Positions 12,921 through 24,666 of a DNA stretch of 64,000 nt are shown here, one piece after another. The stretch is from Membranipora membranacea (taxonomy: Eukaryota; Bryozoa; Gymnolaemata; Cheilostomatida; Membraniporidae). A program made the translations under genes and the position numbers. The stretch is from assembly GCA_914767715.1 (NCBI GenBank), contig OU612066.1, positions 9,551,001 through 9,615,000 on the forward strand, in the 5' to 3' direction. The notes beneath the pieces were generated by a model that saw only the letters and a program-made list of their open reading frames with translations, had not been told where the DNA came from and did no database searches. Within the stretch, counting starts at the first letter, position 1. Each line of letters begins with the position of its first letter.

Positions 12921-14049
12921 CGCCATATCATCATCCAAACCTGCTATCGTCAGACTGATTCACGCTCTAGTCATTGCCAACGTTCCAATGGACCCGATCA
13001 ACTCAATTAATTACAAGAAGGAACATGGCAGTTGGATCCTATCGTTGTTGATCATTACCAGTTAACGCAGGATCACAATATTATGTGTATGAAAATGAGT
13101 CAATAAAGGGAGATGCATGATTATTGATTCTATCCAATCCAGTGAGTTTCGGCTATCTGTTTAGTCTGAACCTCCCAGACTTTTGCCCCCCGCCCTCCCG
13201 ACGATGAAGCCCGACGACGACTGTTTGATCACAATTTTAATTTTCTATAGACGATTACAAAAACACTTTTGTTTTATTTTATTCTCACCTATCTTGTATA
13301 TAGCTTCCGCTAGATGAGATAGCTATGATTGATTGTTCGCCGTAGACCTGATGTCTTGTCGTTACCTTTTTGTCACTTTGCTTGGTTGACATACCGTGTT
13401 ACAGCTAATATACCCATTTTACTAGCACGCGCTCCAATTATCAATTTTTAGCCTGACAAGCTTATGCTACTGGCGTTTATGGTATCAATTTTACGAATCT
13501 GTGACTTGTATTGAGTTCTGCTGTGTTACGCTGATATAATGATCTTTATCTTTTCTAAGACCTCTCCGCAAACCATGAGTAATAAATCTCTGTAAAATTC
13601 AATTTCTTGTTCTTCATATGCCCCCCCCCTCCACCTCCCCCAAAGCGAGACTGAGCGACTACCTATGCTAAGTTTAGGTGATTTTTACTATGTTATACTC
13701 AAACAATTAGTGTCACCCCGTGGTGATGACTTCTTGCTCATGTTTTCGCAAGTTGCATAAACTATCAATACATACATACAACTCACCTCACCACATACCT
13801 GGATTGACTCACACGCATCTCAACTCTGTTAAGTGAATAGAGTTTCGCATTACAGACCCAAAACTCGTGGTTGGGACCCATGTGAGATGATAGTGTCGCT
13901 TATTCACTATGCAGTAGAGCGATGCATAGGCACAGGAGGGGATTGCAGGCGGGTAGGCATTATTATTGCATGGACAGATGAAATTATCAGCAGAGTTATC
14001 ATGACACGGGAAAAAAGGGGACAACTCCACAAAATTATTGACTTAATTA

Positions 14050-14226
14050 TTCAATTCATTGAATAAGTTGTCTACTTATACCATACATTGAATAATTATA
14101 GTTACATAATTTTCCCAGGAATGTGGCATAATCATTGTATAAAGTGGAATAATGATGGTATAAACATGATTATTCAAACTTATGCCTAGTGTATAATCAT
14201 TGAATAGGAACTGATTTTGCACAGTG
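14050..14226. repeat. Right subterminal repeats and terminal inverted repeat of the EnSpm element
   Basis: Copies of ATTGAATAA and ATTGTATAA and their variants recur across 14050-14200, the mirror of the left end. The perfect 26-bp inverted repeat follows and ends at 14226. Confidence 0.75.
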
Positions 14227-14729
14227 AGAGGATTTGGAATTAGAGGAAACTTCAACGGACGCAACTTCAACCGAGGAAACTTCAACCGAGGAAATTTCAA
14301 CAGGGGAAATTTCAACCGAGGAAACTTAAACAGAGGAAACTTCAATAGAGGAAACTTCAACAGAGTATCCGTTAACAGAGGAAGCTATGGAGGTATGTCG
14401 GCGCCTTTCATGAAGTGAAAATTGGCTTCAACCGCTAGAGTCACTATTGTACATTAGATCGTTTTACAAAGAATGTTGAGCATTTCCTGCCACCATTTCA
14501 CCCTCTATGAATATACATAAACAATGGTTATTTATTCTTTTACAGCTTATTAGACTGATCACCTTACAACAGAACGAAACCCTGAATCGAGAGAATGGAC
14601 ACTGGAATATCCTGATTTTAAAATTTTGACTTTGATTTTGACTGGATGACAGGCTATTGTCCAAAAATCACAAATATCATATTTTTGTTTTTGTTTACCA
14701 TCCATCAGATATGTTTTGAATTCAAACAA

Positions 14730-14735
14730 AATAAA
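14730..14735 (+). terminator. Poly(A) signal of peptide gene 1
   Basis: AATAAA lies about 180 bp after the stop codon, in a 3' untranslated region conserved with the other peptide copies. Confidence 0.75.
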
Positions 14736-14739
14736 TCTA

Positions 14740-15364
14740 TCAGATTTAAACTACACAGTGACATTCAATGAAGCAACAGATCCAAACATAATAAAAAAAT
14801 ATGTTGTGTTTCACCTCACTTGGTGGTGTATAAGGGAGATGAGTTGTCCCACCCTATATTTCAGTGGCATGAAGAGCTTGTAGCTAATGAAATAATCTGA
14901 GAATGGAGAAGTATGATGTGTGATAAATCTGCCGCGACTTTATATTTGCGTCAAATGAGGTGCATTATTTGAATTGTACAACAAAACAATATCTCTCAGG
15001 GGCAAAATCACAGACTTAATCTATCAGTAGTATATGCTGGGCGCACATGGTTAGTTCATTGGTATACTTGCAGACCCGCCCCCAAGTTCACAAAGTTTTG
15101 ATTTCATGCAATAAAACAAGGCCATCTCAGAGTCACCAAAACGGCGATAATTTTAAGTTTGATTAAAAATAGCTAAATCTTAGCCATATGTTGACTCTGC
15201 CTTTGTCTGTGTGATAAGGCACCAACCATCTATCTGCTCTAGGTAGGTTATCTTTTATTTACGTTTGTCAATGATCAGAAACTCTGAACATGTATCTTGC
15301 AATTGCAAGCTGGCATAAAATGACAAGCATTAGATAAGTTCTTCAATTATGCGACATTCCAGTC
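14740..15364. other. Convergent spacer between peptide gene 1 and UPF3 copy 2
   Basis: No gene is seen. A reverse-strand AATAAA at about 15254-15259 would serve UPF3 copy 2. The spacer is closely repeated at 27318-27950, marking the same junction of the tandem unit. Confidence 0.6.
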
Positions 15365-18300
15365 TCAGAAATGTAAGCATATAAGACTATAATTACTCAG
15401 CATTGTGTCATTGTTTGTTTTATCTTTCTGGTAAGTTTTATTGTTTTGTGATGCCTCGTTCGACTGTTTTGAGTCCTCAGAAGAGGATGGTTTATCGCTT
15501 GTTGGTTTGTCTGACACACTCTCAGGCTGCTGGGTTCCTGAAGTAGATTTCTCTAGTTTTGCTCGCCTTTCTGCTGCCCCTAGCTCAAGGATGTATATGG
15601 CCTGTTCTGGTCGGTCCTTGTGTCTGGAATCCCGATTTTTCTTTTTGTCACCGTCCTTAAAATTATGAATGAAAAATTGTGACGCATGTAACATTTCAAG
15701 GTAAGAAATATTCTCCAGACCGTTGTGCAGTCCCTGAATAGCCTAATCAGGCTCTCAAAAGTGCTTATATGATTTTCAATGATCACAACAGATTTTGAAT
15801 TAAACTTACATTCTTGTCACTTGCACCACTGTCTCCGCTTCCAGACCTGAAAGTAAAATGGAACATCTTCTATTTTTTTAAGACCGAAAATTAGAATTAG
15901 AATTTCAAATCAAATTATTCAACACATAACTTGTTAAGAAAAAGGTGGAAGGAAATACCAGGTTAATGATGAGTTAGGGGTGGCCTGACGGTATAGGGTA
16001 AGGACTTGTGATCTAATGACCCAGGTTCGAGTTCATATCTGACTTGGAACTGGCAAGCAATTCATCCTAGACAGGTCTGTTCTGATCAGGATCATAAACA
16101 CAGGAGGCCTACTGTTCGCTTGCATTTAGTATAAAGATACATCTCTACCTCTTCGAACAAAGAGAAGACGGCAACGGCGGGCAAGGGTATACGGTATCTA
16201 CTCCGCACAACCTACCTGCGCTTCACAGAGCCCGTTATATAGGGCAGTAAAATGAGACCAAGTGCAAACAGAAAAAAAACCCAGTTGCTTGATCTGTTCT
16301 ATTTTGCAGTTTTAAATACTGCATCGTAAATGATCTGTTACCTTTCTAGCTTATGTCCAGCTATATTGCGTTTAACAATTGGAGGTGTTTTATCACTGGC
16401 CGCCTTGCCAGCTGTGTCTAATAGTTTTAGAGCGGCAGTCTTTTCCGTTACATCTGAGTCTGCTACATCGAAGAAGATAACAAAAAGTGGTATTCAATGT
16501 TGTGCTATGATGCTATGTCATGGCGCAAATTTGTTAAATATTGCGTGTAGAGTTCTTTGATCATGTGTAGAAGAATTTGGCATGGAAAGCAGATATCGAT
16601 TCATGTAAAACCATAATAACCAAAATTTCAACAGTCCAAATCTGAATAGTCTCACCCAATCCTTCAAGTTATTATTCAAAACATTATATTTACTTACTGC
16701 CTGCATTTCTTGACGCCGATTTATCGCCGCCTTTCTCTCCTCTTTTCTCTGGTTTCTTCTGAATTGCTGTTATTTTCTCTTTGTCCTGAAAGTTAATTAC
16801 TAATTTAATTAATTAAAGTAAACTTACAAATAGTAAACAATGCTTTGATCACCACGCTTCCATCTGACAGTTTGTTACAAAATCCTTTAAATCCTTTAAA
16901 AAAGAAAAAAGTTATGTGCAGATGTGTAGATTGGAGGTCCAATTCGAGGAAGAGAGGGCAGAGCTTTATCTCTAGCTTCATGCTATATATCAACAAATTA
17001 CGACCATGGTTAGAAGCGGGGTCACATAGAACTTCTTGGTCAATGCAACCAAATTAAAGTGGATATTGTACCTGCGCCGTAATAGTTGGGAATTCCAAAT
17101 GACATCAGGTGGATAAGTTCATCCCATAGCTTGTTCTGGCCAGATTAAAAAGTTGTTGAGAGCAGTTTGAAGTTACTAACAATGAGAAGAACTTACTTTA
17201 TATGGAAGTGTATCTCTGACTGGTTTCTGGGTCTGTTTTGCTCCTTGCAGCGGTTTGGAGGCAGAGCCTGACTTGGCTCCAGACTCAGGCCGGTCTTGTT
17301 TGTATTCACTCTCCAGTTTACCTGAGGTTGTCTGACTGGTGGAGCCTGAGGCAGGTCTATCTGAAGCTAATATACAGACACTAGCTTAACAGGGTATTGA
17401 GTATGTCAAATGCAAGTTGTCTGATGAATGTCACAGACATATATGCATATTAATCAGCAGCAATGAAAATTGATAACAGAAAAACAATATTGGTTATAGC
17501 AATGAACTAAGGTTTAGTTCATTGGTTATAGGTAATCAGAGGTTTAGGAAAACCTTTTTATCAGCTCAGCAAAAATTGGTAGCCATAGCATAAAAGACAC
17601 ATTTATTAATTATATTCATACAAATATAATCCAAGAAAAGCAAAAATATGACACAACTATGACTCACTAGGTTTATAAGGAGCTTTGCCAGCAGATGAGG
17701 ATTCCCTTGCCTCAACAGAGGTTGGTTTAGCACCTTGACTTTTATCTTTGGCTTTTGACTTTGCCGATGGGAGTGTTCTCGCAATTATATCTGAAAGAAA
17801 CCACACCAATAACACAGATATACAATCATCTCTCGAACTGAGGAGCACCATCAAGTGTTTGCAATCACAACTGAGTTGATAAGAAATTGATATATTTGAT
17901 ATATCTGAATAAAACCATTAAGCATTAGCCACCATGCAAGAGGTCATGCGTTAGGAGTGCTTAGACAGGACTGCTGAGTTCTAAGCCTCGGTTTTAGATA
18001 GCTGCTCTGATTTGCATGCAAATCAACAGTAACACACTAATATTGATGCTTACCCCCGATTACTTGGAACCCTGCAAATTGCGCAGGATATGCTCACTGT
18101 GATCAAGATCAGAAAGCACCTTAGCATCTTTCGGGTAGGACATCTGAGTAGAGCCTTTATCAGAAATTTAAGATACAGTTTTTGTTCTAGAAGCAGAGCC
18201 ACCTGCTTTACCAGAAGCAGAATTTGGCTTGTTGGCTGAAACAAAAAGACAATAGTATCAGTAAAAATGGCAGTATGTTATAATAAGGGCCCAAAAAGGT

Positions 18301-19489
18301 ATGATGACAGTATAGATTTAAATTATACTGAACCAGCAGACCATCATCACCTGTAAAACTGCATCCAGACTAGATCCAGACATTAGATCCCACTCCTATC
18401 GATTCGGACAAGCAATGTTCTTTTCTCACTTAATTCAGTTTTACTCCAATTAAGAGCTACCATCAATTTACAAAAGAGTTCTCATTGCATTCTGATTTAA
18501 TATTCCAGAATTTACTTAAACCTAGGACAATATTTAAAGTAATGTGTATTATAGTGAGAGAGAATGGTTAGAGTTTCAGGCTTGAAGTATGAAGCAAGCA
18601 GAGATTGCTGAGTAAAAGTAAAACTCCCAATTATCTTGTTTAGATGAGGATCTTGATGCAGACCTAGAGTCATCTTCGGAGCCTGATTTCTTACTGTCTC
18701 CTTTTCTGTCCTATAAAATGACAGGTTTCATAACAAACAACCAGACATAGACATGCAACACAGAAAAAAAAATGTTTTGCCTATGTACAACACCATAACC
18801 ATCAGAGACAATCGAATAGATAAGACATTGTAAACCACTAAAATTGTACTTAGAGAATTAAGAGGACAAATCCTTGAAAGTGTAGCCAAATGCACAGCAT
18901 CCGTGATTAAATTGAATGTACTGCTTGCTTTTATTGGTATGTTGTAAACCTGCAAGCATGCAAACATCATAACATCAATATCGTTTGTCAAGCGCTCAAA
19001 GATTTATTTAACAGTCAATGGGTATTTTGGAAAACACTAGCCATGCATATTGACAGCTATTATTTAAACATCGATGAATCTAATCTTCATTTATTTATTT
19101 ATAAATACATTTCATCAGGTTTACATAATTTTGTAAGTTTTAATATCACTGGCTGTACATACACTGCTGGATATGATCTCTTTAGTGGTTTTTCCCTCAT
19201 CTCGATCTCGTTTCTCACGTTCCCTTCCGTTTCTTCTCTCCTCATCCCTCAATCTCTTTTTCTCCACCTCCCTCAGTCTTCTCTCCTCTCGTAGATTCTT
19301 CAAAATCACTAAGACAGCTCACATATACCCTCAATATGGACTATATCCACAATGACTTAACTGATACACAGATGAATGTTGCAGATGGGAATGCATGATA
19401 TCCGCCGATTGGCTCAAGATTAATATTGATCTTTATCTGTACCAAGAAAGCCATGATCCAAAAAGCCAATAGTTTCATTACACTGAATT

Positions 19490-19877
19490 AAAGACTACCC
19501 AAAGACCGGTGCATTTCATAGTCGGGCAGTTACTTATGATAAAGTTTTTTCATATTTGCATGGTCAAATTTCAGTGCTCTAGTTGGCATAAATTGTTGCT
19601 GGTGCAAAAATGCCTCCCAGAAGGGAAGGTAACTCTCATTCTCCGCATCATGATGTCACAATCTCCTTGAATTGTTTGTTTCTTCTATAGCACTTTGGGG
19701 AGATTGTGACATCCTAATGCAGAGAATGGGAGTTACCTTCCCGTGTGGGAGGCACTTCCTCCACCATCAATAATTCATGCCATGTAGAGCAATAAATGTT
19801 GTACCACGCAAATCTGACAATACTTTATCATATCTAACTGCCTGGCTAAAATATTCATTGGTCTTTGGGTAGGCTTT
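19490..19877. repeat. Foldback/MITE element, copy 1
   Basis: The whole stretch is an imperfect palindrome with arms of about 170-190 bp. It begins AAAGACTACCCAAAGACC and ends with the near-complement GGTCTTTGGGTAGGCTTT. The inner arms hold AGGTAACTCTCATTCTC and its complement. It lies in intron 5 of UPF3 copy 2 and is absent from that intron in the intact copy. A second copy is at 34804-35195. Confidence 0.8.
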
Positions 19878-20149
19878 GGGATTCGGGTATTCCTTAACGT
19901 TATGTCATAACCAGATATGTGAGCCGCATTTTTATCTGGATCGCATCTCTGAAAGATATGCGTATCCATTCTTTAAACTTTAAATTATGTTATAAACGGC
20001 ATTATGATTATAAGGTGAAAGCAAGAAGGTGGTGGAAATCTAGCCAAGATGTTGTGATCAAAATACTATGCAGAGAGGCATAAAGGTTCTACAGTAGTAA
20101 TATATATATATACAAGTAAAGAAGTGGCTCGATGATATCAACACCCAAA

Positions 20150-21641
20150 AAACCACCCATTTGGAAGAATTTCCATTTTGGGTAAGCAGAATGTGCTCCG
20201 ACGACCTCTGTGTACCATTGTGTTCTATCATAAATAATTGTTTTTCTCAGGGCATCTATCCTGATATTTGGAAGAATGCTGAAGTAGTTCCTCTAGAGAA
20301 ATGTAGATCTGTGTCAAGTGAATCTGATTTCAGACCAATATCCTTGTTATGGCACCTGGGAAAGATTTTAGAATGTTCAATAATGTATTTTTATGTGCAA
20401 ACCATTCTACCATCCATAAGTGATAATCAGTATGCCTATCAACGTGGCAAGTGCACTGTAGATGCCATAGTCAATGCTCTGGATGATCGGACTAAAATGC
20501 TCGACGAACCAACTTCACGGTATTTTACGTCAGTCTTCATTGACATGTCGAAAGCGTTCGATGGAATGGATCGTGGCAAGTTTCTAGACATGCTAGTAGA
20601 GAGAGGCTTGAGCAACCATCTTATCCACATTATCGACAGCTTTCTAGATGACCGCTTTCAGACCGTGCGTCTAGCAACTACATCAACCAGCAAAAAGCAG
20701 TTCTGAATGGCACTCCACAAGGCACCATCTTGGGCCCGATGTTTTGGCTTCCATACATAGACAGTTTAGATGTCACATGTAAAGTTGTCAAATACGCTGA
20801 TGACCTCACACTGATAAGCCGAACAACAAGCAGTGAACCGAGCGACATGCAAACCTGCGTCGATCAAGTGGCTCAATGGTGTGAAGAGCACAATATGATT
20901 GCTAACGCGAATAAATCATATGCTATGAACATCTGCAACAAGTATGCCAAGGTGCAGAATGAACAAACGACCAGCTTGACCCTTGGCGGTCAGGACATAC
21001 CACAAGTCAACACGACCAACTTCCTTGGAGTAAAAATTGATGATAACCTTAGCTTCGAGCAATATGTGAACCAAATCGGGAGCCGGGTACTGCTCAAACT
21101 CAAGCGGGCTGGAATCCCACAAAACATCCTCACCTATAATGATGTATGCGAGTCCAGTGTGGTATCTGATGACAACAGTAGACGCACTTGAGCGACTAAC
21201 GAGCTTAAAAAATCTCTCTCTGAAAATCATCTGCCCGGGCCACGATAGCTATGAAGAGCGCCTATCTGCTCTTAACATCATCTCGCTCGCCACATTTCTA
21301 GATAACTCATGTACTGACTACGCTAGAAAAGTCGGAAACCCAGCACACTGCAACAACAAACTGCTACAGCCAATCCCTTCTACTCTACACCCATCAGCCA
21401 GACTAAAACAGCGCCAGACAGACACCAAGTGTAGCTCTGCTCCGAGATCGAGCACAGTACTAATGAAGTATAGCAATGCCGGCTGTATTAATTATAAAGA
21501 ATAAACTAAACTGATCAGTTTTTATATTTCATTTTTTATACCAAGGATGCCTCCTCTTTTTCTACAAAAACCTATAAGGGTCGCTGCTAATTTTTTTAGT
21601 CTCCTACCAATGGTTAGTAATAAAGATAATAATAATAATAC
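20150..21641 (+). mobile_element. 5'-truncated non-LTR retrotransposon (LINE) with decayed reverse transcriptase
   Basis: A reverse transcriptase is read across three frames: 20161-20706, about 20698-21191 and 21139-21504, so it carries at least two frameshifts. Conserved blocks appear in order: DFRPISLL, FIDMSKAFDGMDR, NGTPQGTILGP, KYADDLTLI (the YADD catalytic box) and FLGVKIDDNLSFEQ. The endonuclease and 5' part are missing. The 3' end finishes in a short AATAAT-type tail at about 21620-21641, as in several LINE clades. It lies in intron 5 of UPF3 copy 2. The clade (CR1, jockey or relative) cannot be fixed by eye. It is a dead fragment. Confidence 0.85.
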
Positions 21642-24010
21642 GCAGCGATTTCCCTATCACATGATAATATCATGTTATCTTTCCCTCTCATAATAAACAG
21701 GTCAATCTGATTGAAGTATGCACTCATATACTTGCGATTTTTTTTTACAAATTCAGACCTTCCAATAAAATAGCTGAAGTTTCATCTCGGGCAGTACAAG
21801 TCACACAGATGTAAAATAGTCTATCAGAGTTGAGTTTATGTCATGCTTATGATTTCTAACCTCTTGTGCTAGTTTCTTCTCAATCTTGAATTTGTTGATG
21901 ATGAATTCCAAAATGCGGAGTCTCTGGATTGTGAGCTGCTAGCCTTTCCTTGGCCTTAGCCTCCACTTCCTCTATAACCTCTTTCGCTGTGACTGTGGTT
22001 GGGGCCTCCGGGTTCTCCAACATGTCCCAAAACTTGTTATAATCTGCGTCTAAAATCCAAACAAAGTATGTTCAGATTTATTTTCATGACAAAAATTGAA
22101 TGAAAGATGAAAATATGGAGTCCCATCTAACCTGCAGATTTTTGCAGGAATAAGATAAGGTTTTCGTTAATTTATGACCTTATCTCATTCAGAACATGCA
22201 TCTTGAGGAAAAAAGGTCTCTTCAATTGGGAACTTAGATTAAACCACTGCTGCCACACAGCCAAATATGTGCTTATAGAATTCTGTATAGCTCAAAACTA
22301 ATAAACAGGGCTGCAATGTCAGCATTGTCACATAATAATGAGCACATAATTTGCACAAACTATGAAATTAATTATCTACCGCAACATGTGAAGTAGTTAC
22401 CGTCTTACTAGTGGAAATTGTACATGTCATAAGCTGGTGCGTAGATTTCATGCCCTGATTTTGAAGATCAGTTTCTGCAAATTATTTGCCCATAACGTGA
22501 CGATTATCAGATTAAAGTCTCAATTAATTATCTTGGAGCTATGCGGAATTCAATGAGCACAAATTTGCATGAATGGCAGCAGTAGTTTAAGTAGTGCTGG
22601 ATCTAAAATGAGTCCATCGTAGTCAAATACGATTAACAGTTAAAAATTATTTGAATCACTTATGTCTGGAGAGAATGTCATGTGGTCTGCGGCTTTTGTG
22701 TCACATCAATATTTTGATTGAGAAATTGAAAAAAATAAAATCAGCAAGCAGGTTATGATCTATATTTTGAAATTCTGATATCGAAAAGGAAAAATTTGGA
22801 AAAGAGACAAACAACAGTATGCAGATGTTCAATGTAAAACTCACCATCATCAAGAGTATTTTCTCTGTGGTCTACTTTTCTTGTTACGATCGGCACTTTC
22901 TGATACGGTGCAAACTCTTCTACTGCGAATACTCATTGCCTAAAATAAAAAGTATCTATCCGCGATACATTTGTAAATCATAAAAGAACAATCTCAAATA
23001 AATTGCATAGTTTTCATAATTAAAATTAATTATTGGCTTAATTGAGAATTGAATGCAACGAAAGTAGTAGCTTCACATAGATCTTCTTCATCGGCAGTCA
23101 AACGGTGGTGATTTTCAATGAATCCACCACTTATTATACAGCGGTAGTGACCCCGCCATTCTTACAGTTCCCACTGTTGGTTGTCAACTTGCATTATGCA
23201 GTATGAATCATATATTTGCAGACTCCTACATGTAGGTACAAAACAGGCATTAATGGAAATTTAAAAAAATTTAAGCATCAATGCCTGCTTGTATTCCGCT
23301 GTATCATCACCTATTTGTTTTTATGAGGGGTTATAGGAATACAAAAAAATAATCCTGTCATTTTAATCCACCCACTGGCTTGGCAATGTTATTATAAATG
23401 ACACAAATTATACTAATAGATGTATGCTAATTGACATGTCTCCTTCCGTCTTTTATGAGAGATAGTCTAATTTCAGCTCAGACTTCTAGAGTTCGACCAA
23501 ATAAAAATATTAGGTCAAAGAAGAGCAATTTGATGAGCAATCTCACCTCTTGGGCTCACGAAGACATAGTTATCAAACTTCTCTCTGAATAGGAAAACAT
23601 CATCTGGATTTTTGAAGCTTATAACCGCTCGACAGAATGCATACTGCCCCAGGCTTTAAATAGTCAAGATTGTAAGAAAATAAATCATAAATAAATTACA
23701 TTACAATGACAATCAAATAATATAACATGTACTCTGTGATGGTAAACTACACCTTGAAGACTGCACAACAGTTGGATGATAAGACCAAATCTGGCTGGCT
23801 GTTACTATATAACAATCAATTTTCGCGGTTGTTTGTCCAGCTGTAATACTTGGTAGTTGCAATAAAAATAAATTTGGAATATGCAAGAATTGATACTGAG
23901 AGTCGTAATCCTGTCAATGACGGATGTGGACATTGGCTGTAGGATAGAGGACATGGGACGATGCAAATTTTAATCCTTTCAGACAGAGTAAATTAAATTT
24001 GACTTCCTAA

Positions 24011-24666
24011 AGCTGTAGCTCCACGTCACGAGTGGTTAATCGGTGGATCTGCACGAGTGATTACTCTGTTAAGTGGACATCGAACCTGTTGGTCTTTTTC
24101 CGAGTGATCTAGACGATCCTCTATGCTGATTGGTTGTTGATTGCTTGCTTAAATAATTACGCGGTTAAACACGTCATCTATCAAATCGTGACAGGCTATC
24201 AAAAATGGAGGAGTTGATAATATCTGTAGTTAAATCACATCCTCCTATTTATGATAAAAAAGACCATAACTACAAAGATAGGAGTGGTGCTGTAGTGAAA
24301 ATATGGAAGGTAATAGCTGTATCACTTGGAAATGGCTGTCCTGACATTACATCCATAGTATAGCATAGGAAAATCAATTTTACAGAAGAATGAAATTTTA
24401 TTTGGTGAAGATTCTTAGTGACAAAGACCCGGATTTAATATGACATCAAATCCGGTCATTTGTTAACACGCCCATTAAATATCATAGGTCAATCGATTGA
24501 ACTGAGGGAGTTAATTGGTCAATCTAGGCACCTGATTTATTACCCCACTATGACTCACTAAACCATCGAGTAATAACTCATAGGCCTGTGTAGCAGTGTG
24601 AGATCGGCCTAGCATGTCTAGACATGCCATCGGCCTGTGATTACATCGTTACGTGGAGCTACAGCT
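24011..24666 (+). mobile_element. PIF/Harbinger-like non-autonomous transposon with MADF fragment
   Basis: The element starts AGCTGTAGCTCCACGT and ends ACGTGGAGCTACAGCT, a perfect 16-bp inverted end, and is flanked by the 3-bp duplication TAA (24008-24010 and 24667-24669). Paralogous introns at about 765, 31421 and 43576 show the empty site. A 3-bp TWA duplication and an internal MADF domain both point to PIF/Harbinger. No DDE transposase is present in 656 bp, so it would need one supplied from elsewhere. Confidence 0.82.
24205..24363 (+). CDS. MADF-domain fragment in the Harbinger-like element (52 aa)
   Basis: The ORF begins MEELIISVVKSHPPIYDKKD and continues through NYKDRSGAVVKIWKVIAVSL before stopping at 24361. 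The pattern (Leu-Ile, then a hydrophobic-Tyr-Asp turn, a Tyr-Lys-Asp step, then a Trp-x-x-Ile-Ala-x-x-Leu-Gly helix) is the N-terminal half of a MADF/Myb-like DNA-binding domain. Autonomous Harbinger elements usually carry such a protein beside the transposase. The domain is cut short, so this is a remnant or the first exon of one. It sits within intron 2 of UPF3 copy 2 and is antisense to it. Confidence 0.65.
   Translation: MEELIISVVKSHPPIYDKKDHNYKDRSGAVVKIWKVIAVSLGNGCPDITSIV

Larger units (their letters stand above)
10757..14049. other. Right-hand interior of the EnSpm element, mostly non-coding
   Basis: Apart from the two doubtful ORFs listed separately, I see no gene here. There is a C-rich run at about 13620-13630 and a short pyrimidine-rich tract at 13180-13200. 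Confidence 0.5.
3264..14226 (+). mobile_element. EnSpm/CACTA-type DNA transposon, 10963 bp, complete ends
   Basis: The element is bounded by a perfect 26-bp terminal inverted repeat beginning CACTGTGCAAAATCAG (3264-3289 and 14201-14226). It is flanked by a 3-bp duplication AGA (3261-3263 and 14227-14229). The CACTG ends and 3-bp duplication are the signature of the EnSpm/CACTA superfamily, and the inside encodes a matching transposase. The peptide paralogues at 26697, 33358 and 45854 give the uninterrupted target (GGCAGAGGATTT). It carries the transposase on the plus strand (3628-7843), a 282-aa coiled-coil protein on the minus strand (10756-9577) and long non-coding stretches. The transposase has an apparent frameshift, so recent movement may have used a transposase supplied from elsewhere. 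Confidence 0.95.
3150..14553 (+). pseudogene. Secreted pentapeptide-repeat-like protein, copy 1, split by a transposon
   Basis: The coding exon starts at 3150 with a signal peptide (MKVIMLIIAMCLALASA) and is cut after codon 38 at 3263. The frame resumes at 14230, runs through eight NFNR-type pentapeptides to a GTATGT donor after 14392, and finishes in a tiny last exon (14546-14553, ending Ala-Tyr-stop). If the insert and one copy of its 3-bp target duplication are removed, the frame is open for 94 aa, the same length as copies 2 and 4. The transposon is therefore the only lesion I see, which suggests a recent insertion. As it stands, the 5' part reads into the element and stops after about 16 foreign codons. 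A poly(A) signal lies at 14730. The function of the intact protein is unknown; see the entry at 26697. Confidence 0.85.

Noticed and set aside
3604-14226. CRISPR array or bacterial operon
   Set aside because: No regularly spaced direct repeats with unique spacers exist, and introns and poly(A) signals show a eukaryotic genome.
14076-14360. Minus-strand ORF with repeated LKFP units (also at 33447 and 45820)
   Set aside because: It is the complementary reading of the 15-bp GNFNR minisatellite and has no start or splice context of its own.
20150-21641. Active LINE
   Set aside because: The reverse transcriptase changes frame at least twice and the 5' half with the endonuclease is absent.
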